Shown here: positions 1 through 8,227 of the stretch, piece after piece | How positions within the stretch are numbered: the first letter of the stretch is position 1 | Layout: the number at the start of each line of letters is the position of its first letter | Origin: Amycolatopsis acidiphila | GTDB lineage: Bacteria; Actinomycetota; Actinomycetes; Mycobacteriales; Pseudonocardiaceae | Assembly: GCF_021391495.1 (NCBI RefSeq) | Contig: NZ_CP090063.1 | Coordinates: 3,844,001-3,908,000 of the forward strand | Length of the DNA: 64,000 nucleotides | Direction of reading: 5' to 3' | Notes under the pieces: generated by a model | Databases searched by the model: none | Seen by the model: the letters and a program-made list of their open reading frames with translations, nothing else | What the model was told of the DNA's origin: nothing | Position numbers and translations under genes: made by a program

Positions 1-590
1 AACCCGAGCCCGCGGCCGAGCCCGTCGTTGAACAACGCGAACCCCAGCCCGCCGCTCTGGGCGACCACCGCGACGTCCCCGGCGATCAGCCGGTCGAGCC
101 CGCGGTCGTAGTTGATCGTCGGGCTGAACCCCACCGGGATCGCGTCCACGACGTTCATCAGCCCCTCGGCGTTGGGTCCCAGCACCCGCATCCGCGGGAA
201 CTGGTCGCACAGCGCCCGCAGCTCGCGCTGGCGCCGTCCGCCGTCGGACTGCTCGGCGAACCCGGAGCTGATGATCACCACGAACCGCGCGCCCGCGCGC
301 CCGCACTCGGCGACGACGGTGTTGACCCGTTCGGCGTTGACCACGACGAGCGCGATGTCCACCGGGTCCGGCACCGCCCCGATCCCGGGATAGCAGCGCA
401 GCCCGTCGATGCTGTCGTGGCGCGGGTTCACCGGGTACACCGCGCCGCGGTAGCCGTGCTGGGCCAGCATCCGCTGCGGCAGCCCGGAGATGATGTCCGG
501 GGTCGCCGACGCACCGACGATCGCGATCGACGCCGGGCGCAGCAGCGGGCCGAGGTCCAGCCGCGAGTGCTCGCCCACCGCCGCGGTCAC
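1..590 (-). CDS. ADP-forming acetate/acyl-CoA ligase, N-terminal part (runs off window)
   Basis: Only the first ~196 residues are present. The protein opens with a CoA-binding Rossmann segment (AIVGASATPD near residue 25, then YPVNPRHD), continues through a LVVVNAE/GAGARFVVI-like domain and reaches GPNAEGLMN and AVVAQSGGLG, all typical of NDP-forming acyl-CoA ligases that interconvert an acyl-CoA with the acid while making ATP. The GTG start shares bases with the TGA of the upstream acyl-CoA dehydrogenase (GTGA), so the two are translationally coupled in one operon. The C-terminal ATP-grasp part lies outside the window. Substrate cannot be read from this fragment; context suggests release or activation of a carboxylic acid in the adjacent catabolic pathway. 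Confidence 0.85.
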   Translation of the reverse strand, partial: MTAAVGEHSRLDLGPLLRPASIAIVGASATPDIISGLPQRMLAQHGYRGAVYPVNPRHDSIDGLRCYPGIGAVPDPVDIALVVVNAERVNTVVAECGRAGARFVVIISSGFAEQSDGGRRQRELRALCDQFPRMRVLGPNAEGLMNVVDAIPVGFSPTINYDRGLDRLIAGDVAVVAQSGGLGFALFNDGLGRGLG

Positions 591-1768
591 GAGGTCCGGC
601 CCAGCGCCGCGCCGCCGAGCATGTCCCGCGCGATGAGGAACCGGTGGATCTCGCTCGGCCCCTCCACCACCCTGGCCACCCGCAGCCCGCGGAACCAGTG
701 CTCCAGCGGCAGGTCCTTGGTCATGCCCATGCCGCCCAGGATCTGCATCATCGCGTCCACCACGGCGAACCCGGTCTCGGTGCCGTACAGCTTCGCGATC
801 GACGCCTTCGTCCGCGCGTCCCGGCCCTGGTCGGCGTCCCAGGCTGCCTCCCAGGTCAGGTGCCGGGCGGCGGTGATCCGCACCCGCGCGTCGGCGATGG
901 CGAACTGCACCGCCTGGCGGGTGGCCAGCAGCGCGCCGAACGTCTCGCGCGACTTGGCCCAGTCGCTCGCGATCCGCACCGCTTCCTCGGCGACCCCGAT
1001 CGCCTGCGCCGCGTACCGCAGCCTGCCGCGCACCAGCCACTGCTGCGCGAGCCCGAAGCCCTGGCCCTCCTCGCCGATGAGGTTCTCCGCCGGGACCACG
1101 CAGTCGTCGAAGAGCACCTCGGTGGTCCAGTGGTCACGCAGCACCGGCACGCTGGTGACGTTCATCCCGGGAGTGCCGGCGTCGATGAGGATCGCGCTGA
1201 TCCCGCCCCGCCCGGCGGTACGGTCGGTGCGGGCGTAGACGATCCCGTAGCGCGCGGAGTCCGCCCCGGTGGTCCACAGCTTGTGCCCGTTGATGCGGTA
1301 GGTGTCCCCGTCACGGGTCGCGGTCGTCCGGATCGCCCGCGCCGGGTCCGACCCGCCGGTCGGCTCGCTGATCGCGGTGAACGCCGGCCACGAGTGCTCG
1401 ATCGTGGGCAGCACGTACTTCTCGATCTGACGCGGGCTGCCCTTGTACAGCACCACCGGTGGCTCGATGCCGAACACGCCGCCGCCGGGGGAGGGGAAGC
1501 TGTAGCGGTGCTTGGCCATCTGCTCGGTGAGCACGATCCCCTCGAACGTGCTCAGCCCGCCGCCGCCGAACTCCTTCGGCGCCTCCAGGCACCAGAACCC
1601 GGCGTCACGCGCCTTCTGCCGCAGCTTCGCCAGCTGCTCGGCGGGGATCGCCCGGGCGTCGCCCGGCACGGCGGCCTCCGCGGGCACGATCTCCTCGCGG
1701 ACGAACTCCGCAATCGTGTCCGACAGCATCTTCAGCTCTTCGGGAAGGTCGAAACCTTGGAACGGCAA
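587..1768 (-). CDS. Acyl-CoA dehydrogenase
   Basis: A 393-residue acyl-CoA dehydrogenase, the family's usual length. FAD-linked alpha,beta-desaturation of an acyl-CoA is the expected reaction. Visible are the N-terminal helical domain (ending PKEFGGGGLS), the flavin/substrate segment AISEPTGGSDPA near residue 135, and the C-terminal helical domain with QILGGMGMTKD and VVEGPSEIHR, where the glutamate matches the catalytic-base region of the family. It sits 16 bp downstream of the crotonase-fold gene and overlaps the start of the CoA ligase, forming an operon on the minus strand. Chain length or ring specificity cannot be told from sequence alone. Confidence 0.93.
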   Translation of the reverse strand: MPFQGFDLPEELKMLSDTIAEFVREEIVPAEAAVPGDARAIPAEQLAKLRQKARDAGFWCLEAPKEFGGGGLSTFEGIVLTEQMAKHRYSFPSPGGGVFGIEPPVVLYKGSPRQIEKYVLPTIEHSWPAFTAISEPTGGSDPARAIRTTATRDGDTYRINGHKLWTTGADSARYGIVYARTDRTAGRGGISAILIDAGTPGMNVTSVPVLRDHWTTEVLFDDCVVPAENLIGEEGQGFGLAQQWLVRGRLRYAAQAIGVAEEAVRIASDWAKSRETFGALLATRQAVQFAIADARVRITAARHLTWEAAWDADQGRDARTKASIAKLYGTETGFAVVDAMMQILGGMGMTKDLPLEHWFRGLRVARVVEGPSEIHRFLIARDMLGGAALGRTS

Positions 1769-1784
1769 GGGAAGTCCTTTCTGG

Positions 1785-2576
1785 TCAGTGGCCGGCGTAG
1801 CTGCCGGGACGCTGCTCGCGGAACGCGGCGAGCGCCTCGGCGGAGTCCTGTGTGGATGTCACGACGGCCATGTGGGACGAGATGAGGTCCAGTGCGGTGC
1901 GCAGGTCGCTGCGCGCGGACTGGTAGACCGCGCGTTTGATGGTGCGCACCGCGATCGGGGGCGCGTCGGCGAGCTTGCGGGCCAGCCGGGTCACGGCCGC
2001 CGGCAGCTCGTCGTCGTCGACGACGTGGTTGGCGATGCCCAGGCGCGCGGCCTCCTCGGCGTCGATGAAGTCGCCGGTGAGCAGCAGCTCCAGCGCCTTC
2101 GCGTGGCCCACCAGGCGCGGCAGGTAGTAACAGCCGCCGTCGCCGGGCACCAGGCCGACCCGGATGTAGCCCTCCGACAGCCGTGCCGACCGGGCGATGA
2201 TCCGCATGTCGCACATCAGCGCCATGTCCATGCCCGCACCCACCGCGACCCCGTTGATCCCGGCGATCACCGGCTTGTCCAGGTCCTCCAGGGCGAACGG
2301 GATGCGGTGGATGTGCTCGCTCAGGTGCTGCTTGCGCTGCAACGGGGTCGGGCGCTCGCCCGACATCGACCCCGAGCCCAGGTCCACCCCCGAGCAGAAC
2401 GCGTCCCCCGCACCGGTCAGCACGATCACCCGGACGTCGGGATCGGTGCGGGCGCCGACGAGGATCTCGGCCCACTGCTCGATCATCTCGTGGGTGAAGG
2501 CGTTCTTGCGGTGCGGCCGGTTCAGCAGGATCGTGCCGATCCCGTCGGCGACCGTGTACTCCAGGTCTGCCATCAA
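1785..2576 (-). CDS. Enoyl-CoA hydratase/isomerase (crotonase) family protein
   Basis: A 263-residue crotonase-fold protein. The oxyanion-hole strands are clear (FCSGVDLG near residue 60, GVAVGAGMDM near 113). However, the two glutamates of classical hydratases map to Asp117 (GAGMD) and Tyr137 (SEGYIRVGLVPGDGG), so simple syn-hydration is not assured; an isomerase, hydrolase or ring-acting crotonase is possible. Two adjacent ATGs exist (2576 and 2573). It is the first gene of the ech-acad-CoA ligase minus-strand run and probably handles the CoA ester made by the synthetase at 4.2-5.7 kb. Family certain, reaction uncertain. Confidence 0.88.
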   Translation of the reverse strand: MMADLEYTVADGIGTILLNRPHRKNAFTHEMIEQWAEILVGARTDPDVRVIVLTGAGDAFCSGVDLGSGSMSGERPTPLQRKQHLSEHIHRIPFALEDLDKPVIAGINGVAVGAGMDMALMCDMRIIARSARLSEGYIRVGLVPGDGGCYYLPRLVGHAKALELLLTGDFIDAEEAARLGIANHVVDDDELPAAVTRLARKLADAPPIAVRTIKRAVYQSARSDLRTALDLISSHMAVVTSTQDSAEALAAFREQRPGSYAGH

Positions 2577-2664
2577 ACGTCCTTTCAGTGTTCTGCGGTG
2601 TTCCGCACCCGTCCGGTCCTCGGACGCGGAGGCTGCTTCATCGCGTCCGCTGCCTGCGGTCCTT

Positions 2665-3251
2665 TCAGTCGGTGAGCAGCGTCGAGTAGCCGGTCATCAA
2701 CCATTTCGACGGCAGGTGGTCGGCGAGCCAGCCCACCACGATCTGGCTGCCCAGCGGGGCCCGGTTGCTCAGCCCGAACAGGAACGCCGCCGCGCCGCGT
2801 CACGCAGGAACCGGCCTGCCGCGAGCACCAGCAGCAGCGGCGCGAACGCGATGAAGAACAGCGGCCGCCACCCTTTGGCCTTTCTCGCCTGGGCCCTGGT
2901 TTCGATGGACAACGTGACGCTCGGCGTCGCCGTGCCCGCGCTGGCCCCGGCCCCGCACCTGTCACTGTCCACAATGGAATACCTCGTCGGGGTGTTCTCG
3001 TTCGTCACCTAGGAGAGAGCTGGAAGTTCGCGCGGCGGCCGAACCGGTCGATCAGCCGCCCGGCGAGCACCGGGGCGGCGAATCAACACCCTCGTCGCCG
3101 AGGAGACGCCCCGGCGGCGGCGCGGGGATCACGGGCACGATCGCGGCGGTGCTGCTGCCCGCGCCAGCAGGACCACGAAGATCACGTAACCGGTGCTGCT
3201 GCGGCCCGCGGGCGGGGTCTGTTGTGCGGATCGGGGTCGGGCAGAGGTCAT
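2665..3251 (-). pseudogene. Decayed MFS transporter, with an inverted internal piece
   Basis: The ATG at 3251 follows a near-perfect AAGGAGG (3259-3265) 7 nt upstream and starts a plausible N-terminus running into a membrane segment (STGYVIFVVLLA). The frame then breaks. Further along the minus strand, in other frames, come the MFS motif-A-like GRLIDRFGRR (~3040-3075), the helix GWRPLFFIAFAPLLLVL (~2820-2875) and a C-terminal GSQIVVGWLADHLPSK ending at the TGA 2665-2667. Between them, on the plus strand (~2873-3010), is a first-helix-like segment AWALVSMDNVTLGVAVPAL, as if part of the gene had been inverted. The original was probably a sugar/acid:H+ symporter of this catabolic locus. No intact product is possible. 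Confidence 0.7.
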
Positions 3252-3342
3252 GACGGTGCCTCCTTGCACACGTCGCGGCGCCCGGGGCAGCACGGGGCGC
3301 ACCGGCGGTCATGCCGGTGTCGCGGTTCCCGTGGGGCGGGCG

Positions 3343-4008
3343 CTACCGGTGGGGGTGGGAGAGCACCGAGACGACGTCCTGCTCGCCGGTGCCCCGATGG
3401 TCGTCCATGAACTGGATCAACCGCTCCACATCGCCGCGCCGCAGCGCGTCGATGAGCTTGTCGTGATCGGCCACGATGCGCACCCGCGCGGCGCGCTCAG
3501 TGCTGTAGACCAGGCGGTAGGGCGAGGTCTTCTCCCACAGCCGCGCCGTTTCGGCGACGACGTGGGGCAGCCCGGACAGCCGGAACATCCGGAAGTGGAA
3601 CTCCTGGTTGAGCTGCCTGAGCTCGCGGGAGGGGTTGTCGATCAGCTCGGCCATCCGGCCGTTGAGCTCGGTGAGCGCAGCCAGCTCGGCCTCGGGCACC
3701 GAGCTGACCCGGCGCAGCAGCTCGGTCTCCAGCAGCCGCCGCATCAGGTAGATCTGGCTCAGCTCGTCCGCGGACAGCCGGGCCACCACGAACCCCCCGG
3801 TGGGGGAGGGCTCGACGAGGCCTTCCGACTCGAGGTTCTTCAGCGCCTCGCGGACCGGGACGCGGCTGATCCCCAGCTGCTCGGCGACCGCGGCCTGCCG
3901 GATCGGCTGACCCGGCAGCAGGACACCGTCGTGCACCAGCTCCCGCAGCGCGAGCACGGCCCGCTCCGCGAGCGACGTCGTCCGCGCCTGAGTCGGTGTC
4001 TCGGGCAT
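3343..4008 (-). CDS. GntR-family (FadR/FCD) transcriptional regulator
   Basis: A 221-residue regulator. The N-terminal winged helix-turn-helix spans about residues 10-75 (RQAAVAEQLGISRVPVREAL is the recognition region). The rest is an all-helical FCD effector domain with the conserved EFHFRMFRLSG and VADHDKLIDALRRGD stretches, whose Asp/His residues usually bind a metal and a carboxylate effector. It sits between the decayed transporter and the acyl-CoA ligase and has an inverted repeat just upstream (4031-4062), consistent with autoregulation and control of the flanking catabolic genes. Effector unknown; an organic acid or acyl-CoA is the family norm. Confidence 0.9.
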   Translation of the reverse strand: MPETPTQARTTSLAERAVLALRELVHDGVLLPGQPIRQAAVAEQLGISRVPVREALKNLESEGLVEPSPTGGFVVARLSADELSQIYLMRRLLETELLRRVSSVPEAELAALTELNGRMAELIDNPSRELRQLNQEFHFRMFRLSGLPHVVAETARLWEKTSPYRLVYSTERAARVRIVADHDKLIDALRRGDVERLIQFMDDHRGTGEQDVVSVLSHPHR

Positions 4009-4030
4009 CCCGGCCTCCTCGAACGCGGAG

Positions 4031-4062
4031 TGAATACAATCATGAATACGCTGCTGTATTCA
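4031..4062. promoter_or_regulatory. Operator-like inverted repeat before the GntR gene
   Basis: TGAATACA (4031-4038) and TGTATTCA (4055-4062) are perfect inverted copies, with a second pair GAATAC (4044-4049) and GTATTC (4056-4061) sharing the right arm. It lies 23-54 bp upstream of the GntR start and is AT-rich against a GC-rich background. It is most simply read as an autoregulatory operator; binding is inferred. Confidence 0.6.
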
Positions 4063-4107
4063 GTGCGGTCAACCCCCTGGGGGTGGCGCATACCGGGCCG
4101 AACAGGC

Positions 4108-4141
4108 AGCGGGCCGCCTTTCACGCGAAAGGCGGCCCGCT
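4108..4141 (-). terminator. Terminator hairpin after the acyl-CoA ligase
   Basis: A perfect 15-bp stem (4108-4122 with 4127-4141) closed by an ACGC loop begins 11 bp past the stop codon of the minus-strand ligase. There is no long T-run, as is common for actinobacterial terminators. It separates the ligase from the GntR gene. Confidence 0.75.
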
Positions 4142-4152
4142 GTGCCGGGGTT

Positions 4153-5655
4153 TCAGGGCAGGGCGCGTTTGAGGATCTTGCCGGTCGAGGTCATCGGCAG
4201 CTCGTCCTGCACGATGATCCGGCGCGGGTACTTGTACTCGGCGAGCCGCTCCCGGGCGAACGCGGAGAGCTCCTCGACGTCGACCTCGTGCCCGGTGCGC
4301 GGCACCACGTAGGCGACGACCTCCTGCCCGAGCCGTTCGTGCGGCTGCCCGACCACGGCTGTCATCGCCACCGACGGGTGCTGCAGCAGCACCTGCTCCA
4401 CCTCCGCCGGGTACACGTTGTAGCCGCCGCGCAGGATGAGGTCCTTGAGCCGGTCGACGACGTAGAGCCAGCCGTCCTCGTCGAAGCGGCCCAGGTCGCC
4501 GGTGTGGAACCAGCCGTCGCGGATCGCCTCGGCCGTCGCCTCCGGGCGGTTGAAGTAGCCCAGCATCAGGCAGTGGCCGCGGATGACGATCTCGCCGACC
4601 GTGCCGGCGGGTACCGGCTGGTCCTGGTGGTCGAAGACCTGGATGTCCACCCCCCACACCGGCTTGCCGACCGACGCCGGGCGGATCGGCTCGTCCCACG
4701 GGCAGAACGTGACCGTAGGGCTGGTCTCGGACAGCCCGTAGCCCTGGCGGATCTGCAGCCCGCACAGCCGGTCGAACCGCTCGAAGACCGCCACCGGCAG
4801 CGGGGCGCCGCCGGAGGTGATCAGCCGGACGGTCTCGGCCGCCTTGCGCAGCCGCACGCCGTCGGGGTCGACCTGCAGGAAGGCCTGGAACATCGAGGGC
4901 ACCCCGGAGAACAGCGTGACCCGGTGCTCGATGAGCAGGTCCAGGGCCGTGCCGGGGTCGAACCGGGGGAGCAGCACGAGTGTGGCGCCGCCGTGGATGT
5001 TGCCGTTGAGCACCGAGGTCTGCCCGAAGATGTGGTAGAGCGGCAGGGCCACCAGCACCACGTCGTGGTCGTGCTTCGGGATCAGCAGTTCCTTCATCCG
5101 CGCGTTGAGCAGCAGGCTCACGTGCGAGAGGGTGGCGCCTTTCGGGGTGCCGGTGGTGCCGCTGGTGTAGATGATCACCGCCGGGTCCTCCGCCCCGGTC
5201 GGCTCGGTCGCCGCCGTCCCGGGATGCGGGGCGAGCAGGTCCGCCAGCTCGCCGAGCGCGATCACCTCCGGCGTGCCCGGCGCGGCCGCCGCGGCCCGGC
5301 GCGCGGTGTCCAGCACCGGCAGCTGCTCGCTGCCCTCCCACGCGAACACCGCCACCGCGCCGCTGTCGCCGAAGATGAACTCCAGCTCGCGCTCCTTGAG
5401 CAGCGGGTTGAGCGGGACCACCACCGCGCCGGCCTTGAGCAGCCCGAAGTAGACGACGGGGAACTCGGGCAGGTTCGGGCAGATCAGCGCCACCCGGTCG
5501 CCGGGGCGCACCCCGCGGGCGCGGACGGCCTCCGCGAGCTGCCGGGCCTTGCGGTCCAGCTCGGCGTAGCTGATGGTCTGCTCGCCGGAGACCACGGCGG
5601 TCCGGTCGGGGTGTGCCCGCGCGGTCGACTCCAGCAGTACCGAGAGATTGAGCAT
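4153..5655 (-). CDS. AMP-forming acyl-CoA synthetase (FadD/ANL superfamily)
   Basis: A 500-residue adenylate-forming ligase that would activate a carboxylic acid to its CoA thioester via an acyl-AMP. Diagnostic motifs in order are the phosphate loop YTSGTTGTPKGA near residue 170, QGYGLSETSP near 300, the hinge TGDLGRFDEDGWLYVVDRLKDLI near 390-410, GGYNVYPAEVE, and the C-terminal catalytic lysine in STGKILKRA. Its length fits medium-chain or aromatic acyl-CoA ligases. It is divergent from the ABC importer genes and shares a promoter region with them, so it probably activates what that importer brings in. Confidence 0.92.
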   Translation of the reverse strand: MLNLSVLLESTARAHPDRTAVVSGEQTISYAELDRKARQLAEAVRARGVRPGDRVALICPNLPEFPVVYFGLLKAGAVVVPLNPLLKERELEFIFGDSGAVAVFAWEGSEQLPVLDTARRAAAAAPGTPEVIALGELADLLAPHPGTAATEPTGAEDPAVIIYTSGTTGTPKGATLSHVSLLLNARMKELLIPKHDHDVVLVALPLYHIFGQTSVLNGNIHGGATLVLLPRFDPGTALDLLIEHRVTLFSGVPSMFQAFLQVDPDGVRLRKAAETVRLITSGGAPLPVAVFERFDRLCGLQIRQGYGLSETSPTVTFCPWDEPIRPASVGKPVWGVDIQVFDHQDQPVPAGTVGEIVIRGHCLMLGYFNRPEATAEAIRDGWFHTGDLGRFDEDGWLYVVDRLKDLILRGGYNVYPAEVEQVLLQHPSVAMTAVVGQPHERLGQEVVAYVVPRTGHEVDVEELSAFARERLAEYKYPRRIIVQDELPMTSTGKILKRALP

Positions 5656-5854
5656 CGACTCCCCTTTTCAGAACGCCGTTCGGTGCTACTCGCACGGTAG
5701 CAAGTGCCCCGGTCACGGGGAGATAACACCGTGGCGGCCGATTTGCCTGATTTCCCGGAAGGTCTGGGCAAGCCGGACCCGGCGTTGTACTGTTCGCCCG
5801 AACCGAATCCCGTTCGGTGATCTGCACCCTGCAACGAGGCGGTGGTCGCGAGAC
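5656..5854. promoter_or_regulatory. Divergent control region with shared CCGTTCGGTG motifs
   Basis: The 199-bp gap between the acyl-CoA ligase and the importer operon carries ACCGAA/TTCGGT arms around a 5-nt centre (5802-5818) and a related copy (GAAC GCC GTTCGGTG, 5671-5685) close to the ligase start. Both share CCGTTCGGTG. A possible minus-10 TACTGT lies at 5788-5793. The arrangement, one copy per transcript, suits a single regulator controlling both directions; the TetR protein encoded at 10.75 kb is a candidate. Inference only. Confidence 0.45.
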
Positions 5855-6649
5855 ATGCTCGACGCCGGTCCACTGTTACGGGCCGAGGGGCTGTGTGTGT
5901 CCTTCGGTGGCCTTCAAGTGCTCAACAAGGTTTCGGTCGAGGTGACCCCCGGCACCGTGCTGGGCGTCATCGGCCCCAACGGAGCCGGCAAGACCACCCT
6001 GTTCAACACCGTGTGCGGCTTCGTCCGGCCCGAATCCGGTTCGCTCCACTTCGACGGGCGACCACTGCGCCGGCCCCGGCCGCACCAGCTGACCCGCCAC
6101 GGCATCGCCCGCACGCTGCAGGGGCTCGGCCTGTTCCCGCGGCTGACGGTGCTGGAGAACGTGCTCGCCGGCGCCACCGCCCGCGCCCGCACCGGCGCGC
6201 TGCCCGCACTGCTCGCCTCGCCGTGGGCACAACGCCACGACCGGCGCCTGGCCGCGCAGGCCATGGACGTGCTGGAGACGCTGGACATCGCGGCCGAGGC
6301 CCGCCGGGTGTGCGCCAGTCTTCCTTACGGGACAAGGAAACGCGTCGCGCTCGCCCGCGCACTGGTCAGCGAGCCACGGCTGCTGCTGCTCGACGAGCCC
6401 GCCGCGGGACTGTCCGAAACGGAGACCGCGGAGCTCGCCGGCATCGTGCGCGGCCTGCGCGAGCGCACCACCGTCATGCTCGTCGAACACCACATGGACT
6501 TCGTGATGAACCTGTGCGACCAGCTCGTCGTCCTCGACTTCGGCGAGGTCATCGCCCGCGGCACCCCCGCCGAGGTCCGCGCGGACCCGGTCGTGCAGCG
6601 CGCGTACCTGGGCGAAGCGGTCGAGGCCGCCGGAGGCCGCGATGCTTGA
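5855..6649 (+). CDS. ABC importer ATPase, LivG type
   Basis: A 264-residue ATPase of the hydrophobic/branched-chain amino acid transport (HAAT) group. Walker A GPNGAGKT lies at residues 40-47, a degenerate signature LPYGTRKRVALARAL near 160, Walker B LLLLDEPAAGLS and the switch histidine in LVEHHMDFV. The longer C-terminal tail and the LPYG signature distinguish LivG from LivF. ATG 5855 was chosen because homologous LivG proteins begin close to it. Its stop overlaps the start of the next ATPase, the first link of a five-gene importer operon. Confidence 0.92.
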   Translation: MLDAGPLLRAEGLCVSFGGLQVLNKVSVEVTPGTVLGVIGPNGAGKTTLFNTVCGFVRPESGSLHFDGRPLRRPRPHQLTRHGIARTLQGLGLFPRLTVLENVLAGATARARTGALPALLASPWAQRHDRRLAAQAMDVLETLDIAAEARRVCASLPYGTRKRVALARALVSEPRLLLLDEPAAGLSETETAELAGIVRGLRERTTVMLVEHHMDFVMNLCDQLVVLDFGEVIARGTPAEVRADPVVQRAYLGEAVEAAGGRDA

Positions 6650-7349
6650 GATCACCGGGCTGGTCGCCGAGTACGGCCCGGTGCGGGCACTCGACGGGAT
6701 CGACATCACTGTCGAGCGCGGTTCGATCACCGCCGTGCTGGGCGTCAACGGCGCCGGCAAGACCACCCTGCTGCGCTCGATCAGCGGCCTGCTGCCCGCG
6801 AAGTCCGGTGCGGTGCGCCTCGCCGGACGCGACATCACCCGCGCCGGCCCCGAGGACCTCGTGCGGCTCGGCGTCTCGCACGTCCCGGAGGGCCGCGGCG
6901 TCATCGTCGAGCTGACGGTGGAGGAGAACCTGCGCCTCGGCGGGCTGTGGCGACGCGACCGCGCCTGGCTCAAGACCGGCCTGGCGCAGATGCTCGAGCT
7001 GTTCCCGCCGCTGGCGCAGCGCCGCCGCCGGCGGGCCGAGACGCTCTCGGGCGGCGAGCGGCAGATGCTCGCCATCGCCCGCGCGCTGATGAGCCGCCCG
7101 GAGCTGCTGCTGCTCGACGAGCCCTCGCTCGGGCTCGCCCCGCGCACCGCCGCGCAGATCGTGGCGACCCTGCGCACCCTGCGCGAGGACACCGGGCTGA
7201 CCCTGCTGCTCGTCGAGCAGAACGCCGGCACCGCGCTGTCGGTCGCCGACCGCGCGGTCGTGCTCAACCTCGGCCGCAAGGTGGCCGACGACGCCGCCGC
7301 GAGCCTCGCCGCCGACGACCGCGTCCGGCGCGCCTACCTGGAGGGGTGA
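6642..7349 (+). CDS. ABC importer ATPase, LivF type
   Basis: A 235-residue second ATPase. Walker A GVNGAGKT is near residue 36, the signature LSGGERQMLAIARAL near 140, and Walker B LLLLDEPSLGLAP, a LivF hallmark, follows it. It overlaps the upstream LivG gene by 8 bp, and its TGA shares bases with the ATG of the next permease (TGATG), showing tight translational coupling. It would pair with LivG to energise the two permeases encoded downstream. Confidence 0.93.
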   Translation: MLEITGLVAEYGPVRALDGIDITVERGSITAVLGVNGAGKTTLLRSISGLLPAKSGAVRLAGRDITRAGPEDLVRLGVSHVPEGRGVIVELTVEENLRLGGLWRRDRAWLKTGLAQMLELFPPLAQRRRRRAETLSGGERQMLAIARALMSRPELLLLDEPSLGLAPRTAAQIVATLRTLREDTGLTLLLVEQNAGTALSVADRAVVLNLGRKVADDAAASLAADDRVRRAYLEG

Positions 7350-8227
7350 TGGGCCGTTTCCTCGACCTGACGCTGGCGGGAATCACCAGCGGCGCGGTGT
7401 ACGCCGCGGTCGCGCTGGCACTGGTGCTGATCTGGCGCTCGACCCGGATCGTCAACTTCGCCCAGGGCGGCATGCTGATGGTCACCACGTTCCTCGCCTA
7501 CACCGTCGTCAGCCACGGCGGGTCCTACTGGCTCGCACTGCTCGTGGCCGTCCTCAGTGGACTGATCCTGGGCGCGGTGGTGGAACGGCTGCTGATCCGG
7601 CCGGTGGAGAACCGATCGCCGTTGGACGCCGTGGTGGTGACCTTCGGCCTGCTGGTGCTGCTGCAGGGGCTCGCCGGGATGATCTTCGGCGGCACCCCGC
7701 GCTCGTACCCGCCCGGCTTCGCCATCACCGGGTTCCGCGTCGGTGACCACCAGTTGTTGTTCTCTCCCAACGACTTGTGGGTCATCCTCGTCGTGCTCGG
7801 GGTGATGGCGGTGCTGGCCGTGGTGTTCCGGCGGACCTCGCTGGGCCTGCGGATGCGCTCGGCCGCGTTCGCCCCGGAGGTCGCCCGGCTGCTCGGCGTC
7901 CGCGTCGGGCGGATGCTCACCATCGGCTGGGCGCTGGCCGCCGTCGTCGGCGCGGTCGCCGGGGTGCTCATCGCGCCCAGCACCTTCGTCAGCCCGAGCG
8001 CCTTCGACGCGACGCTCGTGTTCGGCTTCACCGCGGCGGTCATCGGCGGGCTCGACAGCCCGCCCGGCGCGGTGGTCGGCGGGCTCGTCCTCGGCGCGGT
8101 GCTCAGCTACGTGGCCGGTTACCTCGGCTCCGACGTCGTCACGCTGGCGTCCCTGGTCGTGTTGATCCTCGTGCTGATGGTCCGCCCCAGCGGGCTGTTC
8201 GGCACGAAGGCGGGACGGCGGGTATGA
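7349..8227 (+). CDS. ABC importer permease, LivH type
   Basis: A 292-residue membrane protein with about eight predicted hydrophobic helices, opening with GITSGAVYAAVALALVLI and the family motif TRIVNFAQGGMLM near residue 35. The LGVRVGRMLTIGWALAA segment near residue 180 is the cytoplasmic coupling region that contacts the ATPases. Start and stop codons overlap both neighbouring genes. It should form a heterodimeric channel with the LivM-type permease. Confidence 0.92.
   Translation: MGRFLDLTLAGITSGAVYAAVALALVLIWRSTRIVNFAQGGMLMVTTFLAYTVVSHGGSYWLALLVAVLSGLILGAVVERLLIRPVENRSPLDAVVVTFGLLVLLQGLAGMIFGGTPRSYPPGFAITGFRVGDHQLLFSPNDLWVILVVLGVMAVLAVVFRRTSLGLRMRSAAFAPEVARLLGVRVGRMLTIGWALAAVVGAVAGVLIAPSTFVSPSAFDATLVFGFTAAVIGGLDSPPGAVVGGLVLGAVLSYVAGYLGSDVVTLASLVVLILVLMVRPSGLFGTKAGRRV

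Noticed and set aside
3193..5700. Very long plus-strand reading frame (835 codons) opposite the GntR and acyl-CoA ligase genes
   Set aside because: Its product is Arg/Gly/His/Pro-rich, lacks any domain, and is the antisense of two genes with clear motifs; a frame artefact of high GC.
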